From Muscardinus avellanarius (Eukaryota > Chordata > Mammalia > Rodentia > Gliridae), in NCBI GenBank assembly GCA_963383645.1, contig OY726574.1, forward strand, positions 54,301,477 to 54,365,476: a DNA stretch of 64,000 nt, in the 5' to 3' direction. The position numbers and the translations under genes are program-made. This document shows positions 1 through 12,959 of this stretch, piece by piece. Every line of letters begins with the position of its first letter. The stretch's first letter is position 1. Under the pieces are notes generated by a model that saw only the letters and a list, made by a program, of their open reading frames with translations, made no database searches and was not told the origin of the DNA.

Positions 1-1804
1 ACTGGGATTACAAGCTTGTACCACCACGCCCAGCTTCCAGCCCGATTTTTATTCTTTATTTGGAAACAAGGTCTTGCTGTGCTGCAGAGGACCTCAATAA
101 GTTGCTGAGGCTGGCCGCAAACCTGTGATCCTCCTTTCTCAGCCTCCCAAGTACTGAGATTACAAGTGTGCAGCACCATGCCCGGCTCCTATATTTTGTT
201 TTTGAAAGACTGTTCTTGATGGTGTTTGGTGAATGCTTTGAAGAGAGACAGTGGTGCAAAGAGAAGCCGGGCATTCGGGAGTCTGAGACTGGAGGATTAC
301 GGTTTGCAGACAGCCTCAGCTTAGTGAGGCCCTCTGCAACTTAGACCTTGTTTCAAAATAAATAATAAAAAAATAGGGCAGGGGATGTAGCTAGGAGGTC
401 GAATGCCCCTGCGTTCCATCCCCAGACCCACACACAAAGTGAAAAGAGAGAGAGGACTTAGCATGCCGTAGGCTGTGCTCTGTTGGTAGTAGGGATGGAA
501 AGATTGGAGATAGAGGACAAGAGTGGTGGTGAGTCAGATGGAAAGAAGCAAAAAGAGGAATCCGGGCTTAGGCCGCTGAGTGGCTGGTCATCTCAGACTG
601 AGGTTGAGGTGAGTGGGTGGGAGCAGCTGGGGGGCGAGAGGGAGGCAGGGGCACCTGTTGAGACATGCTAAGTTTGAGGGTGGGGCTGATGAGGCTCGAT
701 AGTAGAACACATGTTTAGTATGCATGGGCTCTGGGTTCAGTCCCTAGCAGGCCACCCACCCCACCCCTCCACACAGGATATATTAACTTTGACAAGTTTA
801 CCAGGTATCTATGTGGAGATACTGAACACTCCGTTAGAGCTCAAGGGAGGTGTATCAGGAGTCAGGACATGAGGCAGTGGGCGTGTGATGGTTAGAAGGG
901 AATTACGTGGTGATGATTGTATTGGTGCAGCTACGCTCACAAGTCTGTGGGCCAGGCGAGGAAGGTCCATGCTGAGGGGTTCTGTTCCGTCACCTAGAGG
1001 GCAGCCTCAGAGTGAAAGCAGACTCACCAAGCTGGAATCCTATGGTACAGAGCCCTAGGTGTAGCCATGAGAAAGTTCATTTCTCAGAACCTTATTTACC
1101 ATATCTCAAAAAAGGCACCTCAGTGTACACCAGTACTTCTGGTGGTATACTGTCATGAACATGGAGTTCCTATCATAGTCTCAAACCTCTTGCAACTTTT
1201 CCAAGACAATGCAAGGTGTAGGTTAATAACCACAGCCATATTCTGTGCTTACTGGCTCGACCTCCAGTTTTCTCTTTGTTACTCTGCTGTCTTCCCATCT
1301 ATAACCTTTCTCTTCTGGTCTGAAAATGATGTTGAATAATCTTATATCATTGGGCAGGGGCTAGATTTAAAAGCTATTATTTTTATTACTTTATTGTATT
1401 TTGCAACTTTTTCATTAGAGAAATCTCACCATACATATAATTCAGATAACATTAAAACTTCTATAATTAATAGCTCTGAGTCCCAGAATTAAAACAAAAG
1501 GATGTTTAAAACCAATTTACAAGCCAGGCCTGGTGGCACATGCTTGTAATCTCAGCATTTCAGAGGCTGAGACAGGAGGATCATAGGTTCGAGGACAGCC
1601 TGAGCTACTTAGTGAGGCCCTCCGCAATTAGTGAGATCCTGTTTCAAAACAAATAATAAAAAAATAGGGATGGGGATGTAGCTCAGAGGTAGAATGCCTC
1701 TAGGTTCAATCCCCAATGCCACACACAAAAAATTAGAGACCATGTAAAGTGAAAAATACTAAGATACTCTTTAAGTGTATGTTTGTAACTGTTTCCTGTC
1801 ACAG
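1..1804. repeat. ROCK1 intron upstream of the first visible exon
   Basis: SINE pieces at 1-36 (-), 37-188 (-), 265-438 (+, with an internal deletion of the left half) and 1522-1733 (+), and a lone ID monomer at 682-755. The stretch 760-1500 looks unique and I recognise nothing coding in it; the open frames there match no known protein pattern. Confidence 0.75.
682..755 (+). mobile_element. Lone ID-type (tRNA-derived) SINE monomer
   Basis: GGGGCTGATGAGGCTCGATA ... GGGTTCAGTCCCTAGCA, with tRNA-like A and B boxes, not preceded by a 7SL half. Other lone monomers: 8676-8755 (-), 29795-29870 (-), 59880-59958 (+), 60458-60535 (-) and 60575-60655 (-). Confidence 0.7.
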
Positions 1805-1965
1805 AGATGGAAAAAAAGCTGAAGGAAGAGAGAGACGCCCGCGAGAAGGCAGAAAATAGAGCTGTTCAGGTGGAGAAACAGTGCTCCATGCTGGACGTCG
1901 ACCTGAAGCAGTCTCAGCAGAAGCTGGAGCATTTGGTGGAAAACAAAGAAAGGATGGAGGATGAA
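1805..1965 (+). CDS. ROCK1: ROCK1 coding exon (human residues about 715-768)
   Basis: Encodes charged coiled coil beginning [17 protein letters not shown]. The acceptor is ctgtcacag before 1805. The exon opens with two bases (AG) completing a Glu codon begun upstream. The donor gtaagg follows GAA at 1963-1965. A second AG at 1805-1806 could serve as an alternative acceptor, but it would break the codon phase expected from the family. Confidence 0.95.
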
Positions 1966-4900
1966 GTAAGGAAATGCTTCTGGTTTTAGTTTCTTAAAGA
2001 GAAACTATCCTAAGTTAGTATTGAACAATTATCTGTAATTTAAACTCCATAGGGAAGATTTGAGTGAAATACCCATGTGCGTATATGATCCATATGGTAT
2101 GATCACTCTAGCACCTAGAATTTTAAATTCAAATCCTTCCTTGACCAGAGAAAACAGGTTGAGAGTCATGTGAAAACTTTGGGGCCAAAGTATTGACGCT
2201 CATTAAAATTTGTATAGGAGCTCTAGGGGAAAACATTCGGGGACAACTCGATGCTAGCGTATAGAATTAACAAGAGAGATCGGAGATGCCCGTCAGAGCT
2301 AGCACACAGGAGGAATGTGTATTGAAACTTCCAGTCGCCGGGCGTGGTGGCGCACACCTGTAATCCCCATGCTTGGGAGGCTGAGACAGGGGGATCCGGT
2401 TTCAAAGCCAGCCTCAGCTACTTAGGCTCTCAGCATCTTAGTGAGACCCTGTTTCCAAATAAAGTATAAAATAGCTCTGGAAGTATAGCCTGGAGGTAGA
2501 AAAGCCCCTGGGTTCCACTCCCAGTACCACACACACACGCAAAAAAATATTAATAATAGTTTTCAGTCATTTTAAAAACATAATTTCTTTTTTTTTGCAC
2601 GGGTCTGGGGGTGGGACCCAGGGGCATTTGACCTCTGAGCTACACCCCCTACCCCATTTTTTATTCTTTATTTTGAAACGGTCTCACTAAGTTACAGATG
2701 TGAATTTTATCAATTAGGTTTCCGTGTGTTTTAGTCTGCAGCCCTCCAGAGGAGGGGAAGACAACAGGAGGAGCCCAGTGGAAGGCTGGGGTGAGGAGCT
2801 CGGGGCTTGGAGGTCTGGACAGCGCCATCATGTTGTGCAGAATGGCCAGAGATAGGACAGGACAGGGCGAGAGCCAGTGACCCACCATAGGGTTTAAATA
2901 AGAATCACAGCCGCTGTAAGGATTTTCAGTTAATGGACCCAACACCTAATAAGAACTTTATAAATATTTATTGAATTGAATATTTAATTTGTCTTGTAAG
3001 CTTTGGAGGATTGTAGACTGGAACACATAAATATTCATGAACGAATAGGTAAATTTAAACACCCTTTTGGGAATGTGCCCCTAAAGCAGCTTTTAGAATC
3101 ACTTTGTATATTAATATTTCCATGTTGGTTGCAAAAGAAAGGAACTAGATTTTTTTTCCTATAGGATCTAATGTCTGAAACTTGAGAATTGATTTGACTT
3201 AATGGTAAATCTACAGTGATAAGTACAAAGAACAGTGGTGACTCCTTAGAATACTAACATTCTTTATTTGTATAAAGAATTATAATCTTGAGATTTGAAT
3301 AGTGTTCTTTCAAATATATTATAAAAAATTTAATATGCCAATTATTTTTTCTCATTCTTAGGTTAAGAATCTAACCCTCCAGCTGGAGCAGGAATCAAGC
3401 AAGCGACTGTTGTTACAAAGTGAACTGAAGACTCATGCGTTTGAGGCAGATAACTTAAAAGGCTTAGGAAAGCAGATGAAACAGGAAATAAATACTTTAT
3501 TAGAAGCAAAGAGATTATTAGAATTTGAGTTAGCTCAGCTTACAAAGTAAGTCGGAAATACCATTGTGATTTCTTTCTTAGGTTCAACTGGCTTGTGTGT
3601 TTGATATTTTATGTCTGTTCAGATTATGTACTCAGATTTTGTGAAAGACAAAAAGTATAAAGAAGTTTGTCGCAAAGGAGGTTTGCAAGAGAGTAAAAGT
3701 AGGCAGCAGACTTTATAACGAGTCTGTTTATGATGGAAAATCCTCAATATCCATAAAGACATCACATTTCTTCAGACCAGTTATAAAAATCAGGGGTAAT
3801 TTTTTTCTTACTAAGCTTTCTTTATTTTGGAAACTAGAATTAGACTTGATAGTTCTTTGAGGTTTTTCATATTAGAGTACAGTGTCTTTTACACACCCAG
3901 ACCTATTTTATATTTTATTTGGAAACAAGGTCTCACTGAGTTACTCAGAGCCTCACTAAGTAGCTGATCACAGCCTTTGAACCTGTGATCCTCCTGTCAC
4001 AGCCTCCTAAGTACTGGGATTAGAAGAGTGTGCCACCACTCCTGGCTTATTTTTTTATTTTGGAATGGTCTCAATTTAGCTGTTGAGACTATCTTCAAAT
4101 CAGTGATCCTTCTGTCTCAGCCTCCCAAGATGCTTTCTGAAAATTTTTCTTTTTGTAGTTTGGATAAACCTACAATTAATGACCTCCTGAAAGTGGCCTT
4201 CATTAGAAAACAGTTCCCTCTATTTTACAAAGCATTGTTTTATTTTACTTTATTTTTTGTGGTACTGAGAATTGAACCCAGGGGCATTCTTATTCCAGGA
4301 TACACCCTCTGCTCTTTTTTTTTATTCTCTGTTTTTGAAACAAGGTCTCACCAAGTTGCGGAGGGCCTCACTAAGTAGCGGAGGTTGTCCTCGAACTATG
4401 ATCCTCCTGTCTCAACCTTCCAAGAATTGGAATTACAGGTGTGTGGCACCATGCCCAGTTTGCACAGCACCATTTTATAAGGAGCAAGATGAAACTAGAC
4501 AATTTGGCCTGACCAAACTAATCAGTAATGCAACACTGTATGCTGAAGTGTAGTTTTAAAAAGAAAGGTTATTGTACTAAACCTTTCTGTGTTACCAACT
4601 TTAACAAAGATAATATGAAGTCTAGTATAAACAGCAGCATTTGTTTACTGTTTTTCCTTTTGTCTAAAGACAATACAGAGGAAACGAAGGGCAGATGCGA
4701 GAGCTACAGGACCAGCTGGAGGCTGAGCAGTATTTCTCGGTAAGTGGGAAGCATCCTGAACATGGGGACTGCTCGAATCTGACCTGAAACAGGGCATTTC
4801 GATACTTTATGCAAACTGATTGTTTTGTAAATGGCTGTAAAGAGTATTCTCTCTTTCCATCTCCGTGTCTAAATTTTATACCAGAATCTAAATTCATGGT

Positions 4901-5372
4901 GTAAGGTAAAGAAATGAACATTTGGGGGCAAATATTTCCAGAGCCCCATCAAATTAGAGCTGTGAGTAACACTCCAACAAAGCAAATTCATTTGCTTTAA
5001 AATACCAATTATACTATATGGCTAAAAATACACATTAAAGTGGTCTTGGAGCTGGGCACGGTGTTGCGACGGGACAATTACAAGATGCACGGTCAGCCTC
5101 ACGTACTCAAGCCTCCGCATCTTAGACCATGTTTCAGAATGAAGAAGAAAAATAGGACTGAAGGGGTAGCTTGAAGATAGAATGCCCCTGGGCCACAAAA
5201 AGAAAAATAAAAGGTGGTCTTTGAGTTGTAGATATAACTAATATTGGAGAACTTTTTCCCGTATGTACCTTACGTGAATTTGTTTGACTTTCTCGCCATA
5301 CATATCATTTTAATTCTTAATATTTCTGTAGGCCAAGGTTTTTTTTCCTTGTTTTTTTCTTTTCTTTTTTTC

Positions 5373-5403
<31 letters not shown>

Positions 5404-5622
5404 GTTCTTTTTCTTTTATTTTTGACACTGGGGATTGAACCCAGGGGCATCCTGCCCAAGCTACACCCCATCCCCATTTTTCTTCTTTATTTTGAAACAA
5501 GGTCTCACTGAGTTGCAAAGGGCCTCACTAAGTAGCTGAGGCTGTCTGTGAACCGTGATCCTCTTGTCTCAGCCTCCCAAATGCTGGGATTACAAGTGTG
5601 TGCCACCACACTTGGCTCCTAC

Positions 5623-5683
<61 letters not shown>

Positions 5684-6748
5684 GGGGGTGGAACCCAGGG
5701 GCTTTTCTACCTCCAGGCTATACTCCCAGACCTATTTTATGCTTTTTATTTGGAAACAGGGTCTCATGAAGTTGCTGAGAGCCTCATTAAGTAGCTGAGG
5801 CTGGCTTCGAACCTGTGTGATCCTCCTGTCTCAGCCTCCCAAGTACTAGGATTACAAGCATGCGCCACCATGCCCAGATCGGCTCCTACTTATTATTTTG
5901 AAACAGTCTCACTAAGTTATGGAGATCCCTTACTACATTACTACAGCTGGCTGCAAACCTGCAATCCTCCTGTCTCAGCCTCCCACGCTCTGGGATTATA
6001 AACTTATGCTACCATGCCTAGCCAAGAACTAAACCCTTTTTTTTTTCTCTTTTCTTACAGTAAAGGGGATTGAACCCAGGGACATTCTACCTCTGAGCCA
6101 AGCCCCCAGCCCTATTTTTTATTCCTTATTTTGAAACAAGGTCTCACTAAATTGTGGAGGGCCTCATTAAATAGCTAAGGCTAGCCACAAAACCTGTGGT
6201 CCTCCTGTCTCAGCCTCCTAAGCAAAGCACGCACCACCACACCCAGCTTAGAACTAAACTTTTACACAAGTAGTACTGAACCAGGTGCGGTGGTGCACTC
6301 TTGTAATCCCAGCATTTGGGAGGCTGAGACAGGAGGATCACAGTTCTCAGCCTCAGCTACTTAGTGAGGCCTTTTGCAACTCAGATCCTGTTTCAAAATA
6401 AAGAATAAAAAGTAGGGCTGGGGGTGTCGCTCAGAGGTAGAATGCCCCTGGGTTCCATTCCTAGTATTGCAAAAAAAAATTAAAAAATAAAAGTTAAATG
6501 AGTAGTACTTCCTAGATTTCTTCAGTGTTTTCTTAAAAAAAAACTATAACTTAGCTGGGCGTGGTGGCACTCACTTGTAATCCCAGCATTCGGGAGGCTG
6601 AGACTGGAGGAACGCGGTTCATGGACAGCCTCAGCTACTTAGTGAGGCCCTCTGCAACTCAGACGCGATTTCAAAATAAAGAATAAAAATAGGGCAGGGG
6701 CTGTAGCTCGGAGGTCAAATGCCCCTGGGTTTCATCCCCAGACCCGCA

Positions 6749-6802
<54 letters not shown>

Positions 6803-9551
6803 TATACACATACATATACATATATATACATATATACATATATATACATATATACATATATATACATATATACATATATACATATGTATGTGTATATATA
6901 CACACACACACTATAGCTTGTATAATTTCTGTGTAATGTACCCTTTCTGAGTATATGCTCATGTAAATACCACAGAATCAACATTTCTAGGAATTTCTTC
7001 ACCACAGAAGTCTGTGTCCCTTTTGCAGTCTTTCCCCACACACCTCTTTCTGATAACTGATTTCTGTCCACTGGTTTTTCCCCTATTCTAGAATTTTGTG
7101 TATTTGAAATTAAACAGCATGCACTCTCTGGCCTCAAGTTTATTTCACTCTGTTGTTTTATGTTGTATATCAGTAGTTGATTCTTTTTTATGCTGCATAG
7201 TGTGGGTGCGCCAGTTTTTTAAGCCCATGTACTGACGGCCATTTGACTTGCTCCAGTTTGGAGATGCTGTGCATGCATAAGGCGCTAGGGAAAAGTTCAG
7301 GAGTAAGACTGCCGTGGGTTAAGTCGGGAATGGGATTGTTGGGTCATATTGCTTATTTAATTCTGTAAGAACCTGCTGAACGTTTGTAATCCATCGTGAA
7401 GACATTTCTTATCACTTGTTTTGCAGACACTTTATAAGACCCAGGTAAAGGAACTTAAAGAAGAAATTGAGGAAAAAAACAGAGAAAATTTAAAGAAGAT
7501 ACAAGAACTACAAAATGAAAAGTATGTCCATTTGGTTTAGAACAAGAATTGCTACTAGAGCAAAGCATTAACTTTAATTTTAAAGATAGTAACTAGGCAT
7601 GGTAGTGCACACCTGTGATCCCTGTGCTTGGGAGGCTGAGACAGGAGGATTGCAGGTTCAAAACCAGCCTCAGCAGCTTAGTGAGGCTCTCGGCAACTTA
7701 GTGAGACCATTTCCAAATAAAAAATAGACCTGGTGGTGTAGCTTGGATGTAGAATGCCCCTGGTTTCAATCCTTAGTACCAAAAATTTTTAAATAAATAG
7801 ATAAAGATAGTGAGTGTGCCATTATTTTGAAGAGTGTTGCACATTTTATTGGGTTATTTGAGAACAGATCATATTAGGTTGAAATTTACCTTTAGGGCAA
7901 AGAAACAGTGTAATAAGCTAATTATATAGCAGCTGCATAGAAATTTACTGTTTCAAATTGTCACCATAAATTTTTGGATAAGTTTTTTTCAAGGGCTCTC
8001 AATCTTAGGCATTTATTATTTTTTAAATTTTTATTTATTTATTTTTGGTGGTGCTGGGGATGGAACCCAGGGGCCTTCTACCTCCGGGCTACACTACCAG
8101 GCCTTTTTTATATTTTATTTGGAAACAGGGTCTCTTAAGCCAGTGTGGCTGGCTTCGAACCTGCGCGATCCTCCTGTCTCCGCCTCCCAAGCACGGGGAT
8201 TACAAGCGTGCGCCACCATGCCCGGCTCAGGCATTTATGTATAAATAATTTATTCTGTATTCACAGATCGTCAGTTTAAGGTAGGTTAAGTATTTATGGT
8301 CTTCTTAGTCTTAGGATGCTTAAGAACACATGGGCTATAGATAGCTCTTGCCAAGCATGCTCACAGCCCTGGGTTCATTGCCTTCGTACCACTCAGTAAA
8401 TACAGAAACAAGTAAACCTTATAAAGTTGTGTGAGGTTGTGTTGCGCTGACCGGCTCCCAAAATGGTGACTCATCCAGCTGGCCTCTCATAGCTCTCAAA
8501 GTAGTTGACTGACATTGGTATATTCTCTGTCATTTAACCTCCTTTCAAAGAAATTTTAACTATTTTAGTTACTTTATTGTTAAAGCAAAACAATATTAGA
8601 TCCTTATTGTAAAATAAAGATATTTCACTTTTATAATTCTACATTTCTTGTTGGGATACAGAGCATTATGGGGGAAGGGGTGCTGGGGATTGAACCCAGG
8701 GCCATGTGTATGCTGAGCACATGTTCTGCTACTGAGGTACAGTGTAACTCAGATATTTCTATCACAATTTCATGCCAATCAGTAACCCTAAATAAGAACA
8801 TGTTATATTTCTAAAGCCGTATATTGGCAGTATTCCGTCTTTTTCTAATGTATTAACTCTTCTACTCTTTTTTTGAGGGGGGTGGTACTAGTTATTAAAG
8901 CCAGGGACATTCTACCTCTGAGCTACAACCCCATTCTTTTTTTATTTTGAAACAGTGTCGCTAAGTTCCTCAGGGTCTAGCTAAATTGCTGAAACTGGCC
9001 TCAAACCTGCAGTCCTCCTTTCTTGGCCCCCCAGGTATGAGGATTACAGGCATGTGCCACCACCCACCGGCTTGTATAACTACTAATTAGTATTTTTTTC
9101 TTTCTCCTCAAATCTCCAGTTCCTCCTCATTGTCATAGTCAGCTAACAGGCTTGTTTCCTAGAAGTCCGAAGAGAACATCTGTCCTTTTCATTATCGTAT
9201 CTGCTAACATATCTGTCTGTACCTATAGACCATGTCTTCCTTCCAATGATGTAAATGGACGGAATGTGCTCTTAGCAAAGGCCAGCCCTTCTGCTCCTTT
9301 TGCCTACTCATTCTCTCATCATTTCTACATATTTTTTCCTTTTCTTAGTTATTCACATTGTTATATAAACATACAGTTAAATTTCTCTTTAAAAAATAGC
9401 CTTCTTGCTGGGTAAACACCTATAATCCTAGTACTTGGAGAGGTTGAGACAGGAGTTTCAAAGCCAGCCTCAGCAACTTAGCAAGGCCCTGTTTCCAAAT
9501 ACATACATATACATACACACACACACACAAACACAAACACACACATGTATG

Positions 9552-9582
<31 letters not shown>

Positions 9583-10948
9583 GAGTATAGCTCAGAAGTA
9601 GAATGCCTCTGGTTTCTGGGTTCAATCTTTGCACCAAAAAAAAAAAAAAAAGCCCTCTTTAACTGCATAGCTACTACCAACTACTATTCTGTTTTTCTGC
9701 TTTTTGTAGGAAACTTACTTGAAGTCACATGCCAGCTCTTTTTTTTCCATTCTCTTGAGCTAACTCGTCAGAATTTTGCATTCATTATTCAAACAACCCC
9801 TCTCAAGGTCATTGTTGTCTTTCTAAAGTTAAAGACAATAGTAAAAACTCGTTCCTCGCCTTCTTAGCAGCTTCTGACATAGCTGATGGCTCTGAGGACA
9901 GTCTCTGTTCCTGTGGCTGCTCACTGCTTTCCTCTTACTAAGTCACTGCTTGTTCTCACTTCTAAGATCTCTTGAGTTCTGGTGACGCAGGGAGTCAGTC
10001 GCTCCTGCTTGCTCTCATCCAGCCCCTGAATTCCGCACTCGTATATCCGGCTGTCTATGTGACATCTCAGGTGTGTAATCAGCAGCCCAACCTAATGTGT
10101 CCAAAGAACTTGCTGATTCACTTGCCCTGCCAACTCGCTCCTCTCTGTCGTCATTTCATAATTGACAGTTCTTTTATTTCCAATTGTTTAAGTAAAAAAT
10201 TTAGAAGTCAGAGCCGGCATGGTGGCACACTCTTGTAATCCCAGTACTTGGAAGGCTGAGACAGGAGGATCGCAGGTTCACAGCCAGCCTCCGCTACTTA
10301 GTGAGGCCCTCTGCAACTTACACCCTGTTTCAAAATAAAGAATAAAAAATAGGGCTAGGGCAGGGAGTATAGCTGGGAGGTAAAATAGCCCTGGGTTCTA
10401 TCCCCAGTACCACAGAAAAATTTTGAAGTCATCCTAGGCTCTTTTCTTTTTCTTACACTCTTCAAGCAGGCATTAACAAATTCTCCCAGTTGTAACTAAA
10501 ATGAATATTTGTAAATAATATATGTAATTATATATATACAGTACATATATGTCTTGCATGTGTGGGGGTACTGAGGATTAAACCCAGGAACATTCTACCT
10601 TCAGTTTTACACTGCCAGCCCTATTTTATTTTATTTCATATTTTTACTTTGCTGAGGGCCTCACAAAGTTTTTAACGCTGGCCTCAAACCTACGATCTTT
10701 CTATCTAGCCCCCCAAGTACTGTATTACAGGCGTGTACCACCACACCTGGCCAAAAATTACATGTGGAATCTGATCACTTCTCACCACACATGCCCATTA
10801 CAGACCCTGGTCCAAACCATCGTTTCCCGTCTTGATTATCTCAGTAGCCTCTTAACTGGCTTCTGCTTCTGTCATTGTCCTACTGTCTGGTCTTAGTAGA
10901 GCAGCCTGAATGATCTTTTTACTTTTTGTATTGTATTTTTACAATTTA

Positions 10949-11002
<54 letters not shown>

Positions 11003-12020
11003 GTACTGGCGATTGAACACAGAGGCATTCTACCTCCAAGCTAAACACCCAGACCTTTTTATTTTTGAAATGGTCTCTCTAGAGCTAGGCATGATGGCAC
11101 AGGCTTGAAATCCCAGCATTGAAGAGGTGGAGACTAGAGGATGGTGGTTTGCGGACAGCCTCATCTACTTAGCACGGCCCTTCGCAACTCAGTGAGAGTC
11201 TGTTTCAAAAATAAAAAGACTAAAAAATAGGGCTGAAGTGTTAGCTCAGAAGTAGAATGACCTCGGGTTCTATCCCTGGTAACGAGGAAAAAAAGGGTCT
11301 CTAGGATGATGAGAGTCTTACTACGTGCTGAGGCTGTCTTCAAACATGCAGTCCTGTCTCAGCCTCCTGAGTTCTGGGACTACAGGAGTGCACCACCACA
11401 CCCGGCTCCAAATGATATTTTTCAAACATCAGCATACAGAAGAAAAGCCAAAGTCTCCTTATTTTCTTAGAATGTCTTATAACATCCATTTTTCCCCTAA
11501 CTTGTCTGACTACAGTCTTTATGCGTACCAGTTTCTTTCAGGCCGCCTTGGGCTTTTTTTTTTAGTGCTTCCTCTGCCTGTACTTTAGGCAGAGGAGAAT
11601 AAATTCCTAGCTGTCCTGCATTTTGTATTCCTTTACTTCATTCATATCTCCAATGTTAGTACCCTATAATAAAATTATGACCACATTCATGCTTTTTTCT
11701 GCCTTCCATCTTTTAATTCTCTGTATGACTCTACTAATATATGTTCCGTGAAGGTAGAAAACTCTGTTAGTGCTGTGTATACCTTAATTCTAGAGGAGTA
11801 TTTGGGACATAGTAAACATCCAAATCAATAGTTTTTGGGAGAATTAATAGTGTGTGTGTGTGTGTGTGTATTATATATCTCCCTTCTAAGGTGATATAAT
11901 GGTGACCAAAATTGCTTATCGAAGAGAAAACTCTGTTAGTGCTGTGTATACCTTAATTCTAGAGGAGTATTTGGGACATAGTAAACATCCAAATCAATAG
12001 TTTTTGGGAGAATTAATAGT

Positions 12021-12072
<52 letters not shown>

Positions 12073-12928
12073 ATCTCCCTTCTAAGGTGATATAATGGTG
12101 ACCAAAATTGCTTATCGAAGAGAAGCTCTTTGGAAGGAGCAGATAAACTAGAGCAATCCTGGCCTGGCCTGAATGTCAGTTCTGAAATGCGTTAAAGTAT
12201 AATTTCCAAGCAGCATTTCCAGGTAGTTTATAGTGGCTCACAAATCTGTATGTCTTTATAACCTCATTGAACTACAGAATTAAAAGGGATGGCACAAGCC
12301 CGGCGTGGTGGCACACGCTTGTAATCCCAGCATTTGGGGAGGGTGACACCTGAGGATCGTGGTTCATGGACAGCCTCAGCTACTTAGTGAGGCCCTCTGC
12401 AACTCAGTGAGACCGTTTCAAAATAAAGAATTAAAAAAAATAGGGCAGGGGTGTAGCTCGGAGGTCGAATCCCCCTGGGTTCCATCCCCAGACCTACACA
12501 CACACAAAAGGGATGGCACAAGTAATTTATTTTATCCCTCTCATTTTGCTGGTTTTATTAAAATGAGCCCCAGGAAGTAAGGAACATGCCCAGTGTCCTT
12601 TCACGCAGTTCATCATAAGCGTAAGGGTCCAGGTATGGCTCTGGATGTGCCAGCCAGTGACTTTTCCACTCTGCCTTGTGTCCTCCATTCCAGATCTACA
12701 AACTCCCTATTCAAAAACAGATGGCTTGAGAAGTTAAATTCATTCCTTCTATAGAAAGTTTACAAAGTATCTGAGAGGCTGAGTCTGGAGGATTGCAAAT
12801 TTGAAACCAGCCTTGGCAGTTTAGCAAGGCTCTCAGCAACTTAGCAAGACCTTGTTTCTAAGCAAAAAATAAAACAGGGCTGTTGGTCTAACTTGCAGGT
12901 AGAAACCCCCTGGATTCAATCCCTAGCA

Positions 12929-12959
<31 letters not shown>

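Noticed and set aside
1067..1339. 90-codon open frame in the upstream ROCK1 intron
   Set aside because: Unrecognisable protein, no splice-site or conservation cue, and sits inside an intron of ROCK1.
1803..1806. Acceptor at 1805-1806 instead of 1803-1804
   Set aside because: It would remove the AG needed to complete the Glu codon from the preceding exon; the 2-base phase fits the family sequence.
5244..5798. Open frames with Cys-Val or Thr-His runs (here and at many other places)
   Set aside because: Translations of (TG)n/(CA)n microsatellites and SINE sequence.
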